Source: Sulfitobacter sp. F26204 (GTDB lineage Bacteria > Pseudomonadota > Alphaproteobacteria > Rhodobacterales > Rhodobacteraceae). From it: a DNA stretch of 64,000 bases. The translations under genes and the position numbers were made by a program. How positions within the stretch are numbered: position 1 is the stretch's first letter; each line of letters starts with the position of its first letter. The stretch is taken from positions 372,001-436,000 of the forward strand of contig NZ_JAPMLQ010000003.1 in NCBI RefSeq assembly GCF_026410305.1, given 5' to 3'. This document shows positions 54,064-62,763 of this stretch, piece by piece. A model generated the notes under the pieces. It worked only from the letters and a program-made list of their open reading frames with translations. It searched no databases and was not told the DNA's origin.

Positions 54064-55231
54064 TATCAGCGACCGTAGGCAGCCCCAGCAGGCTTCGCTT
54101 TTCGGCATCAGTCAGAAAATCCGCCTGCGCCACCCGGGACCATTGGGACTGGCGTTCATCAGCCAATGCCGGAACCTGATCAAGGTCGGGGCGCACCTCC
54201 ACCATCTCCCCGGTGAACCCGGCCAACCAGGATGCCAGCGACGCCGTTACCCGCGTCGCCAAAGGCAACACCGTCAGGCGATATAAGGCACGATGCGCCT
54301 CTTGATAATTGGCATAGGTCGCATCCCCTTGAATCCCCAACAACATCGGCGGGACACCATAGGCCAGCGCAATTTCGCGCGCGGCGGCTTCCTTCGTCTT
54401 GTGAAACTCCATGTCCGATGGCGAAAACCCCATCGGTTTCCAATCAAGCCCCCCTTCCAGCAACATCGGACGCCCTGCATTCCTTGCGCCTTGATGATGG
54501 TTTTCCATTTCCGCCACCAACCGGTCATATTGATCCGGTGCCAGGTGCCCCTGACCTTCGGCTCCTTTGTAAATGATTGCGCCCGATGGCCGCGCAGCAT
54601 TGTCCAGCAATGCTTTGGACCAGCGCGAGGCGGAATTATGCACATCCATGGCCATCGCAGCCGCCTGAAGAGGTGCAAACCCGTAGTGATCGTCTTGGGG
54701 GTGGAATGTCTTGATATGGCACACAGGTCGCGCCAGACCACCTATGTCAAACCGGTGTTTTTTGCCCGCAACCGCATATTCGTAGGCCACAGGCCAGCCA
54801 TCTGCGCCCGGGATCACCGACATCCGGTCAGACCTCAAGACGTGCAATTCCACGGGGATCCCGTCGCCCACTGCCTCGACATAGCCGTTACCGGACAACA
54901 GCATCTGCCCGTAAAGCGCTTCAAGCAACTCCGCCTTGCCCTGAGAGGCATTAGGACGCGCCAGCAGGGAAACCAACGGATGTGTGTCGTAACGCCGTTC
55001 GGCATCCTGCACGACCAGAGGCAAGGCTGCCGCTGCCTCGGCAATCAATTTGACGCACCGGAAACCAACGGGATTTCCGCAAAACCCGACCTTGGTCAGG
55101 CTCACAGAATCCCGTGGGCTCCACGCAACGCGGCCGGAAGTCTGATAGGCCACCACAGACCCAGTTGCCGAAGCCTTTTGTTCCGGCACATTCGCAGCCT
55201 CAGCCCCGCGTCGCAGAAAATCAAACATATG
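54056..55231 (-). CDS. GTA g3: portal protein
   Basis: 391 residues, HK97-type portal. Twelve copies form the DNA channel at one head vertex. Marks: NPVGFRCVKLIAEAAAALPL (about 50-69), LLARPNASQGKAELLEALYG, LSGNGYVEAV and ALAYGVPPMLLGIQGDATYA (about 280-299). ATG at 55231 has AGGAG 9 bases upstream; a GTG at 55237 would be too close to it. Confidence 0.93.
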   Translation of the reverse strand, partial: HMFDFLRRGAEAANVPEQKASATGSVVAYQTSGRVAWSPRDSVSLTKVGFCGNPVGFRCVKLIAEAAAALPLVVQDAERRYDTHPLVSLLARPNASQGKAELLEALYGQMLLSGNGYVEAVGDGIPVELHVLRSDRMSVIPGADGWPVAYEYAVAGKKHRFDIGGLARPVCHIKTFHPQDDHYGFAPLQAAAMAMDVHNSASRWSKALLDNAARPSGAIIYKGAEGQGHLAPDQYDRLVAEMENHHQGARNAGRPMLLEGGLDWKPMGFSPSDMEFHKTKEAAAREIALAYGVPPMLLGIQGDATYANYQEAHRALYRLTVLPLATRVTASLASWLAGFTGEMVEVRPDLDQVPALADERQSQWSRVAQADFLTDAEKRSLLGLPTVADND

Positions 55232-55371
55232 CACCAACTCCTATTGCCATTCCCTAATCAAAACAGGCTGCGGAACCCGCTCCAATCGGCTTGATTACAA
55301 ATTGCTACAAAGAGTTTAATTCTGTGCGACCCCACCGAACGCAGGCCCATGCAACACCGCTTGGATTTGCG

Positions 55372-56784
55372 CTATAGACTGCGCAACGCCGGGCGTCGCC
55401 ATTTGGCCGCCGGTTCAATCATCAACTCGTGCAAGGCCCAAACCAATGCGTCTACACGATCTGGGGACCCGCTGCCTTCATATCCATGCGCCGTCATTCG
55501 ACACATTTGATCCTCCAGCGCATCCAGCCCCCTTACATGGCCCACGCGCCCCTGTTCATACAAAGCTGCCACAGGCTCTGCTCGTGCCACCTTGCCCCTG
55601 GAGGCATGTACTGACTTCAACGGCACCAGCGGATCAATCTGGCGCAGGACCTCTCCTACCATTGCGCCGCCCTGATTGACCTCGGCGACCAACTTATCGG
55701 CCCCATATCGCACCATCGCCGCAATCGCCGCTTTCGCCCATCCCGAAGGGGTCGCGCCTTGGATCGAACAATCTGCCAGAACAACTGCCCGCCACTCTTG
55801 TACCGGCCCCCGAGCGATCGCTCCAACAACGACAATTCCGCATTCGTCCGCTTCGATACCGGCCGAGGTCGCAGGATCCAGACCAACAACAATTCGGTCA
55901 AACTCGGGTGGATGCTCTACCCGTTGCGCTTCCAATGACGCAGAGGTCCACAAAGCCCCTTCTGCATCCGCCAGCAAAACCCCATCCAGCTCCTGCCGGC
56001 CCAGGCGCGTGCCTTTGTAACGCGCTCTCACTTCTTCCATAAACGACTTGGCCAGGTTAGCAGCGTTCGCTTCCGTCGGCGCATGGGTCTGCACCGTCGA
56101 AGGCGAAGCCATCAACCGCCTTAACACCGAAACATTGCGCGGCGTTGTCGTGACACATACACGCGGATCCTCGCCCAGGCGCAGCGCGAACTGCAACTGG
56201 TCCCAAACTTCCTGCCCTCGTTTCCATTTCGCCAACTCGTCTACCCAGGCTGCGTCGAACTGCGGTCCGCGCAGCCCTTCGGGATCGTAGGCGGTATGGA
56301 CCGTCGCAATTGCACCATTCGGCCAGACCAACCGCTTTCGCCCGGCTTCCCACACAGGGCGGCGATCCTCGGGCGAACAGGCCAATATCCCGCTGTCGCC
56401 AAAGATCATGACTTCACGTACTTGATCAATAGTTTCGCCAACCAGCGCCACACGGCGGCAACGACCCTGATCCAGTGGCTTGGCCCCCTCGACCATCGAA
56501 CGCACCCATTCCGCGCCTGCACGTGTTTTTCCGGCACCACGTCCCCCCAAGACCACCCAGGTCCGCCAGGCTCCCTCTGGCGGCAACTGGTGATCCATCG
56601 CCCAGAACTCAAAGAGGTAAGGAAGCGCCAGTAGTTCTTCCTCTTCCAACTCATTCAGAAACTGCTCTTGGACATCCGCATCGGCGGAGGCGATCCAGCT
56701 TGCACCCGATCTCAACCCTTGCTCGGTCAAGATCGAGGGCGTATCCGCCCTTTGCGATTCCAGCTTGTTTACCTCGACATTCAT
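55372..56784 (-). CDS. GTA g2: large terminase (packaging motor)
   Basis: 470 residues. ATPase half: Walker A GGRGAGKT (80-87), Walker B AAWVDE (178-183), coupling motif VTTTPR (211-216). Nuclease half (about 290-450) with acidic residues Asp303 (VGLDPATS), Glu368 and Asp442/Asp445 (PDRVDALVW). Packages cell DNA head-full by head-full in GTA. Its start lies 134 bases inside g1; GGAG sits 10 bases before the ATG. Confidence 0.95.
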   Translation of the reverse strand: MNVEVNKLESQRADTPSILTEQGLRSGASWIASADADVQEQFLNELEEEELLALPYLFEFWAMDHQLPPEGAWRTWVVLGGRGAGKTRAGAEWVRSMVEGAKPLDQGRCRRVALVGETIDQVREVMIFGDSGILACSPEDRRPVWEAGRKRLVWPNGAIATVHTAYDPEGLRGPQFDAAWVDELAKWKRGQEVWDQLQFALRLGEDPRVCVTTTPRNVSVLRRLMASPSTVQTHAPTEANAANLAKSFMEEVRARYKGTRLGRQELDGVLLADAEGALWTSASLEAQRVEHPPEFDRIVVGLDPATSAGIEADECGIVVVGAIARGPVQEWRAVVLADCSIQGATPSGWAKAAIAAMVRYGADKLVAEVNQGGAMVGEVLRQIDPLVPLKSVHASRGKVARAEPVAALYEQGRVGHVRGLDALEDQMCRMTAHGYEGSGSPDRVDALVWALHELMIEPAAKWRRPALRSL

Positions 56785-56995
56785 TTAATAAAATCTCCGC
56801 TTTGGCGCATTGCAACACAAGGTCCTTAACCTTGTTCAAAGATTGCTTTGCCGCCGTTTCATCCAAAGTGCCTTCGACTCGCGCTGCGCGCGTCAGCTCC
56901 TCGATCTCGCGTCTTAGATCGGTGATCGAATTAAATAACGTGGTCAGAATTTCGCTTCCCCACGCAATATCGTCATCTTCGCTACAAGTAGTCAT
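56651..56995 (-). CDS. GTA g1: small terminase
   Basis: 114 residues. Helical, with a middle coiled coil (about 20-70, ILTTLFNSITDLRREIEEL) and a Cys-containing tail. In RcGTA this protein serves as TerS without the site-specific DNA-binding domain of phages, in line with random packaging; no helix-turn-helix is seen here. ATG follows GGGAGAGAGA. The gene begins 43 bases past a terminator-like hairpin and about 100 bases past a strong promoter. Confidence 0.85.
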   Translation of the reverse strand: MTTCSEDDDIAWGSEILTTLFNSITDLRREIEELTRAARVEGTLDETAAKQSLNKVKDLVLQCAKAEILLNECRGKQAGIAKGGYALDLDRARVEIGCKLDRLRRCGCPRAVSE

Positions 56996-57037
56996 TCTCT
57001 CTCCCGGTTCTCACGGATCCCCCGACCGAGCAGACAC

Positions 57038-57073
57038 AAAAAAAGCGGCCCTCGGAATCCCTCCCGAGGCCGC
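57038..57073 (-). terminator. Intrinsic terminator between the GTA promoter and g1
   Basis: On the minus strand AGCGGCCTCGG and CCGAGGGCCGCT form an 11-bp stem with one bulged base and a loop of about 8 bases, followed directly by TTTTTTT. Loop and stem are strong and the T tract is unbroken. It may end the fab-mltG transcript, and it also lies 20 bases after the promoter at 57101-57129, before g1. Confidence 0.85.
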
Positions 57074-57100
57074 TTGCCCACGTCTTCTAGCATGTCAAAA

Positions 57101-57129
57101 TCTATAGATCACATCGTCCGCAATGTCAA
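57101..57129 (-). promoter_or_regulatory. Sigma-70-like promoter facing the GTA cluster
   Basis: Minus-strand TTGACA (57124-57129), exactly 17 bases, then TATAGA (57101-57106). This is close to consensus for the housekeeping sigma factor, stronger than most in the window. The expected start site is near 57094. The terminator at 57038-57073 follows at once. Confidence 0.65.
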
Positions 57130-57242
57130 TGAAAAGAGGGTTACCAAACCCCTGTAAGACCGTGCGATCATTGGTTAATTTTTCATTACAGCGCTCTAGG
57201 AACAATGAGAGGACCAGGGGTGCTGCTGATCATTCCACTCGC

Positions 57243-58430
57243 TCAGTCTCCACCACCGGTGGAGGCGTTTCCTGCTGCTGCTGCACCACGCTCTGCTTCT
57301 ATCTGACGCCAGGCAGCAACATTGGCATTATGCTCTGCAAGAGTTTCCGCAAAGGCATGGCCACCGGTACCATCGGCCACGAAAAAGATATAATTGCTTT
57401 GGTCAGGCTGTGCCGCCGCCATTAGGCTTGCACGGCCCGGATTGGCGATTGGTGTTGGCGGTAATCCATTGATAACATAGGTATTCCATGGCGTTTCCGC
57501 ACGCAGTTCGGACCGACGCAATCCACGGCCCAATACGCCTTCGCCTTTGGTGATGCCATAGATCACTGTCGGATCGGTCTGTAACCGCATACCCTGGTTC
57601 AGACGGTTCACAAAAACGCTGGCGACTTGCCGGCGCTCCTCTGCCACACCCGTTTCCTTTTCGATGATTGAAGCCAGCGTCAGCAACTCTTCCGGGTTTT
57701 CGATGGGCAGATCGGGATCGCGCGCGTCCCATGCCTCGGCAAGCCGCTCTTGCTGTGCCTGTGCCATCCGCGCCACAACCGCCGCGCGGTCATCACCGGG
57801 TCGAACTTCATAGCTGTCCGGGGCAAGTGACCCTTCCGGCGGCACATCGCCCGCGCTTCCCTCAAGCACATCCATCGAAGCCATCGCATTGATGATTTGC
57901 CAACTGGTTACACCCTCGGCCAGGGCAATCCGAAACCGCGTGTCTGCCTGTGCCTTCATCTGTACATAAATTTCGGGAACAGCATCCTCTCCCGGTACGA
58001 ACTCAGCCTTTTCGACAAAACGGCTGGTGGCGGGGTCCAATTCGCGCACCTGTACCGAAACGCGATTGATCCCGATCCGGTAAACCACTTCTGTACCACA
58101 GGTACTGGCACCGCCCTTGGTGATGGTCTCTACGATCTCAGACATCGAGGTGCCTGGCTCCACCAGAAAACTGCCGGCTTTCAAGGCCGCAGTCTTATCC
58201 TCATAATCGGCCCCCATGCGAAAGATCGCAGCCGATCTGACAGCGCCTTCCGCGGCCAGATCCCTGGATACCCGGCGCATGGTCGACCCCGGTTTGACCT
58301 GCACACATATTGCCTGCTCAAGCGGTCCTTGGGCGGTATATTGCGACTGTCCCCAGATGATAACGCCGCCCAGCAGGAACAGCGCCACAACCAGGAAAGT
58401 CACGGCGTTCGAGGCAATATGCCGCCACAT
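57243..58430 (-). CDS. mltG: Endolytic transglycosylase MltG
   Basis: 395 residues. Inner-membrane lytic transglycosylase that cuts nascent glycan strands. One N-terminal span (about 8-28, VTFLVVALFLLGGVIIWG), then a LysM-like part and the YceG domain. Catalytic Glu in LTLASIIEKETG (about 258-269), followed by FVNRLNQGMRLQTDPTVIYGI and NTYVINGLPPTPIANPG. Start 3 bases after the fabF stop, so part of the fab transcript. The C-terminus ends in a Gly-rich run. Confidence 0.95.
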   Translation of the reverse strand: MWRHIASNAVTFLVVALFLLGGVIIWGQSQYTAQGPLEQAICVQVKPGSTMRRVSRDLAAEGAVRSAAIFRMGADYEDKTAALKAGSFLVEPGTSMSEIVETITKGGASTCGTEVVYRIGINRVSVQVRELDPATSRFVEKAEFVPGEDAVPEIYVQMKAQADTRFRIALAEGVTSWQIINAMASMDVLEGSAGDVPPEGSLAPDSYEVRPGDDRAAVVARMAQAQQERLAEAWDARDPDLPIENPEELLTLASIIEKETGVAEERRQVASVFVNRLNQGMRLQTDPTVIYGITKGEGVLGRGLRRSELRAETPWNTYVINGLPPTPIANPGRASLMAAAQPDQSNYIFFVADGTGGHAFAETLAEHNANVAAWRQIEAERGAAAAGNASTGGGD

Positions 58431-58433
58431 GGG

Positions 58434-59690
58434 TCAGACCTTTCCGAACAATACGCTGGCGTTTGTTCCGCCAAAACCAAAGGAATTGCTCAGCGCTACA
58501 TTGATCTCGCGTTTCACCGCCTTGTTTGGTGCCAAATCAATCTTGGTCTCAACCGCCGGATTATCAAGATTGATCGTTGGCGGGGCAACCTGGTCGCGGA
58601 TCGCAAGGATCGAAAAGATCGCCTCAATGGCACCCGCGGCCCCCAACAAGTGGCCTGTCGCAGATTTGGTTGACGACATTGTCACCTTTGACGCGTGCTC
58701 TCCCAACATCCGTTCAACCGCGCCTAGTTCAATCGTATCCGCCATGGTCGAGGTGCCATGCGCATTGATATAGTCAATGTCTTTCGGCTCTTTTCCCGCC
58801 ACACGCAGCGCGGCCCGCATCGAACGTTCCGCACCGTCGCCGTCCTCCGCCGGTGCCGTGATGTGATAGGCATCCCCGGACAGACCATAACCAATCACTT
58901 CGGCATAGATTTTCGCACCACGCGCCTTGGCATGTTCATACTCTTCCAGAACAACAATACCTGCGCCCTCGCCCATGACGAAACCGTCACGGTCTTCATC
59001 GTAGGGGCGGCTGGCCTTCTTGGGGTCGTCACCACGTTTTGTGCTCAGCGCCTTGCAGGCATTGAACCCTGCAATACCGATTTCACAAATCGCCGCTTCT
59101 GCGCCGCCTGCAATCATGACATCCGCATCACCGTACTGGATCAGACGAGAGGCATCGCCAATCGCATGTGCGCCGGTAGAGCAGGCCGTCACAACCGAAT
59201 GGTTCGGCCCCCGGAATCCATAGCGAATGGACACCTGACCGGAAATCAGGTTGATCAGCGCGCCCGGCACAAAGAACGGGCTCACGCGACGCGGACCCTT
59301 TTCCTTCATCATGACAGCGGTATTGGCTATCGAATTCAAACCCCCGATGCCCGACCCGATCAGAACGCCGGTGCGCTCCAAACTTTCGCGGTCCTCGGGC
59401 ATCCAGCCGGAATCCTCAACCGCCTGCTGTGCTGCCGCCATGCCGAACAGAATGAAGGTATCGACCTTGCGTTGGTCTTTTACAGGCATATAGGCGTCTG
59501 CATTGAATGACCCGTCAGATCCGTCGCCCAGCGGCACTTCACAGGCATATTGCGTGACCAGCGCAGAAGCATCAAACCCGGTTATTGGCCCTGCTCCCGA
59601 CTGTCCGTCCAGAATTCGGTTCCAGCTTGCCTCGACCCCATCGGCCAAAGGCGTCACCAGTCCCAATCCCGTTACAACAACTCTGCGCAT
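58434..59690 (-). CDS. fabF: 3-oxoacyl-ACP synthase II
   Basis: 418 residues. Elongates acyl-ACP with malonyl-ACP in fatty acid synthesis. Catalytic Cys170 in VVTACSTGAHA, His residues in NAHGTSTMADTIE (about 310) and TKSATGHLLGAAGA (about 345). Start MRRVVVTGLGLVTPL fits. Next gene is mltG with a 3-base gap. Confidence 0.97.
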   Translation of the reverse strand: MRRVVVTGLGLVTPLADGVEASWNRILDGQSGAGPITGFDASALVTQYACEVPLGDGSDGSFNADAYMPVKDQRKVDTFILFGMAAAQQAVEDSGWMPEDRESLERTGVLIGSGIGGLNSIANTAVMMKEKGPRRVSPFFVPGALINLISGQVSIRYGFRGPNHSVVTACSTGAHAIGDASRLIQYGDADVMIAGGAEAAICEIGIAGFNACKALSTKRGDDPKKASRPYDEDRDGFVMGEGAGIVVLEEYEHAKARGAKIYAEVIGYGLSGDAYHITAPAEDGDGAERSMRAALRVAGKEPKDIDYINAHGTSTMADTIELGAVERMLGEHASKVTMSSTKSATGHLLGAAGAIEAIFSILAIRDQVAPPTINLDNPAVETKIDLAPNKAVKREINVALSNSFGFGGTNASVLFGKV

Positions 59691-59772
59691 CCACCTGCCC
59701 CTTTTATCTCAATGAATGGCCTATACCTTGTCGAAGGCCCCCAGTTCAAGACATCAGGTGTCTCAAGCGGTC

Positions 59773-60306
59773 TCAAATCGGTGGCCCCTTGCGCGTCAAA
59801 AGGCAAATCGCCTCTCCGTCCATTTCGGTTTCACGCAGCAGGCCATAGCCCAATTCTTCGGCAATACGCAGCGACCCGGTATTTCCCGGGGTAATCATAC
59901 AAACGGTACGACACGCGATAACGCGATCAAACCAGTCATGTGCAGCCTGCACCGCGTCCAGGCCCAATCCACGCCCCTGCGCTTCGGGAGCAAGAACCCA
60001 GCCCGCCTCGGGGAAAGGGTCGAAATCCGCTCCCAACCCCCTTGAACCAAAAAAGAAACCGCATTGCCCTGCCATCTGGGATTCTCCGTGCGCCTGCACC
60101 GCCCATTGGCCGAAACCGCAAATCTGCCAATGGCCTGCATTGCGCAGGAATGCATCCCAGGACTGTGGCTTGCCCCGTGGCTTGCCAGAGATATGGGTCA
60201 CAACCTCGGGCGTCGCCCAGATCTCTGCAAAGCGCGAAAAATCTTCCGCCCGCATCGCGCGCAGAGTCAAACGGGACGTATTAATGGTCGGGATCGTTCT
60301 CGGCAT
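59773..60306 (-). CDS. GNAT family N-acetyltransferase, RimJ/RimL-like
   Basis: 177 residues. The start TINTSRLTLRAMRAEDFSRF and the acetyl-CoA loop APEAQGRGLGLDAVQAA (about 110-126, Q/R-x-x-G-x-G), then TPGNTGSLRIAEELGYG, are typical of RimJ/RimL-like GNAT enzymes acting on N-termini or small amines. Substrate unknown. It sits between fabF and acpP on the same strand, 82 bases from fabF. Confidence 0.9.
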   Translation of the reverse strand: MPRTIPTINTSRLTLRAMRAEDFSRFAEIWATPEVVTHISGKPRGKPQSWDAFLRNAGHWQICGFGQWAVQAHGESQMAGQCGFFFGSRGLGADFDPFPEAGWVLAPEAQGRGLGLDAVQAAHDWFDRVIACRTVCMITPGNTGSLRIAEELGYGLLRETEMDGEAICLLTRKGPPI

Positions 60307-60410
60307 GGGTTGGATACTCTGGGCTTGCTCATGGTCACGCTACATACCGGCGTTTGCGCCACTCTGCGAAGAGCCTGCAAGATGAGCAACCCCTCTCCTG
60401 CATGTCAGAA

Positions 60411-60445
60411 TCGAAAACGGCGTCATTCCGCTTGGAACAACGCCG
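60411..60445 (-). terminator. Terminator after acpP
   Basis: On the minus strand CGGCGTTGTTCC and GGAATGACGCCG pair over 12 bp (two G-T) with an AAGC loop, followed by TTTTCGA. It separates acpP from the GNAT gene, so GNAT, fabF and mltG probably have another promoter. Confidence 0.65.
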
Positions 60446-60493
60446 CTTCGAGAATTTTTGATGCCGAAAGGCCCCTGCAAGGACCCGCCGGAC

Positions 60494-60727
60494 TTAAGAG
60501 GCTTCGTTGATGAACTTTACCGCATCGCCGAACGTCTGGATGTTTTCAGCCGCGTCATCAGGAATTTCGATGCCGAACTCTTCTTCGAACGCCATCACCA
60601 GTTCGACGGTGTCAAGGCTGTCTGCGCCCAGATCGTCGATGAACGACGCATTCTCGGCCACTTTGTCCTCTTCCACACCAAGGTGCTCTACAACGATCTT
60701 TTTAACGCGGTCTGCGACGTCGCTCAT
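60494..60727 (-). CDS. acpP: Acyl carrier protein
   Basis: 77 residues, acidic. Ser37 in [12 protein letters not shown] carries 4'-phosphopantetheine. The ATG at 60727 ([10 protein letters not shown]) has AGGATT upstream; an ATG at 60742 would add 5 residues. 204-bp gap from fabG, so acpP probably has its own promoter as in many bacteria. Confidence 0.98.
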   Translation of the reverse strand: MSDVADRVKKIVVEHLGVEEDKVAENASFIDDLGADSLDTVELVMAFEEEFGIEIPDDAAENIQTFGDAVKFINEAS

Positions 60728-60931
60728 ACTATAAATCCTCATTCTTCAGGCCAACCGGCCCCTATTGATATCCGCATACCCGTGTGTCGGGCAATTGGAG
60801 AATGCCCCGTCTTAGGAGCGGCTCTTACCCCTGAGTACACAGGGCGGGGGAGCCAATCAAGCACCCCCAATCACGATTCTGCGCCCCCTTTAGCACATGG
60901 TACGCCATGCGCAAACGGTATCAGAAACGCT

Positions 60932-61669
60932 TTACAACATGGCCATACCACCGTTGACATGCAAGGTCGCACCCGTGACATAGCCTGCTTCGTCACTCGA
61001 AAGATAGACGACCGCACTCGCAATTTCAGCCGGATCACCCATGCGCCCCGCCGGAATTTGCTCCATGATACCAGACTTTTGGTCTTCCGTCAGCTTGTCT
61101 GTCATCGCCGTCGCGATGAATCCGGGGGCCACTGCATTCACTGTGATGCCACGGCTTGCCACCTCATAGGCCAGGGATTTTGACATTCCGATCATGCCGG
61201 CTTTGCTGGCTGCATAATTCGCTTGTCCGGGGTTGCCTGTGGCCCCCACAATGCTGGAAATATTTACAATGCGGCCCCACCGGGCCTTCATCATGCCCCG
61301 CATCACCCCCTTGCACAGCTTGAACGTCGCTGTCAGGTTCACGTTCAGGACCGACGACCATTCCTCGTCCGACATCCGCATGAACAGATTGTCACGGGTA
61401 ATCCCGGCGTTGTTGACCAGAATATCGACGGAGCCCATGGCGGAAATCGCCTGTTTGGGCAGCGCGTCGACTGCTTCCAAATCACTCAGGTTGCAAGGCA
61501 AGACATGTGCCCGTTCGCCCAGTTCCGCCTTTAACGCCTCCAGCGGTTCTGTACGCGTACCCGAAAGTCCGACGGTTGCACCCTGAGCATGCAAATGCCG
61601 CGCTATATCCGCGCCGATGCCTCCGGAGGCTCCGGTGATCAGCGCGTTTTTTCCTGACAGATCAAACAT
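60932..61669 (-). CDS. fabG: 3-oxoacyl-ACP reductase
   Basis: 245 residues, short-chain dehydrogenase. NADP motif TGASGGIG (13-20), NNAG (about 86-89), catalytic Ser about 138 (NISSIVG), Tyr and Lys in YAASKAG (about 151-157). C-terminal YVTGATLHVNGGMAML is typical FabG. 20 bases after fabD. Confidence 0.98.
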   Translation of the reverse strand: MFDLSGKNALITGASGGIGADIARHLHAQGATVGLSGTRTEPLEALKAELGERAHVLPCNLSDLEAVDALPKQAISAMGSVDILVNNAGITRDNLFMRMSDEEWSSVLNVNLTATFKLCKGVMRGMMKARWGRIVNISSIVGATGNPGQANYAASKAGMIGMSKSLAYEVASRGITVNAVAPGFIATAMTDKLTEDQKSGIMEQIPAGRMGDPAEIASAVVYLSSDEAGYVTGATLHVNGGMAML

Positions 61670-61689
61670 ATATTCTTCCTATTCCTTTT

Positions 61690-62622
61690 TCAGGCGTCTT
61701 TGACAGCCGCGACATCGTCCGGTGTGCCAATTGCACGGCAGGTGGTTTCTTTTGCGATCCGGCGGATCATCCCGGACAGGGCCTTGCCCGCACCGATTTC
61801 CCAGAATTCGTCAACGCCCTGCGCCACCATCCATTCAACCGAAGACCGCCACCGCACACGTCCTGTGACCTGCTCGACCAACAGCGCCTTGATGCGGGTC
61901 GCATCAGAAACGCTTTCGGCCAGTACATTTGCGACCAGCGGCACGGTAGGATCGTCAAACTGAACCGCTTCGAGGGCGCGCGCCATTTCATCCGCGGCAG
62001 GCTGCATAAGGGCGCAATGGAATGGTGCCGATACCGGCAATGGCAATGCCCGCTTGGCACCGGCCTCCTTAGCCAGCACAACTGCACGTTCAATAGCGGC
62101 CTTGCTGCCGGAAATGACGTTCTGTGTCGGGTCGTTCTCATTGGCCAGTTGACAGATTTCGCCCTGTGCGGCCGCCTCTGCCACCTTTTCGACTGCATCA
62201 GCCTCCAGTCCCAGCACCGCTGCCATTGCCCCCTGCCCGACAGGCACTGCCGCCTGCATGGCGCGACCGCGAATGCGCAACAATCGCGCCGTATCAGCCA
62301 GTGAAACCGCGCCCGCAGCACAAAGCGCCGAATATTCACCAAGTGAATGCCCCGCAACAAATGCCGAGCGCTCAAGCCCGATGCCTTCCGCTTTCAACGC
62401 CGCCATCGCGGCCATCGAGGTCGCCATCAAGGCTGGCTGTGCATTCTCAGTCAGGGTCAGCGCTTCAATCTCGCCCGACCAGATCAGATCAGAGAGCTTC
62501 TCGCCCAAGGCCTCGTCAACTTCTTCAAATACGGCCCGCGCGGCCGGATAGGTCTCGGCTAATGTGGCCCCCATGCCGATAGTTTGTGCGCCCTGTCCGG
62601 GAAAAACGAATGCAATGCTCAT
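61690..62622 (-). CDS. fabD: Malonyl-CoA-ACP transacylase
   Basis: 310 residues. Loads malonyl onto ACP. FPGQGAQTIGMG (7-18) and the catalytic Ser93 in GHSLGEYSAL; the His of the site lies near 200 in PVSAPFHCALM. ATG at 62622 has GGGGGCTATC upstream; the longer form to 62646 adds 8 residues. Confidence 0.97.
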   Translation of the reverse strand: MSIAFVFPGQGAQTIGMGATLAETYPAARAVFEEVDEALGEKLSDLIWSGEIEALTLTENAQPALMATSMAAMAALKAEGIGLERSAFVAGHSLGEYSALCAAGAVSLADTARLLRIRGRAMQAAVPVGQGAMAAVLGLEADAVEKVAEAAAQGEICQLANENDPTQNVISGSKAAIERAVVLAKEAGAKRALPLPVSAPFHCALMQPAADEMARALEAVQFDDPTVPLVANVLAESVSDATRIKALLVEQVTGRVRWRSSVEWMVAQGVDEFWEIGAGKALSGMIRRIAKETTCRAIGTPDDVAAVKDA

Positions 62623-62763
62623 GATAGCCCCCTCAATATATTTCAAAAATGTCTAGCCTGCACAGATGCGCGGAACAAGGGCGCAGAGTTGATGTGCACA
62701 AACAGACAATTGCAGCCAAATTTGGTTTGGCTATCTATGACCGGAAATTGTCAGGAGCAATAA

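Noticed and set aside
42799-56995. Cluster as an integrated prophage
   Set aside because: No integrase, attachment repeats, repressor, replication or lysis genes; gene order and small head/tail sizes match RcGTA-type elements.
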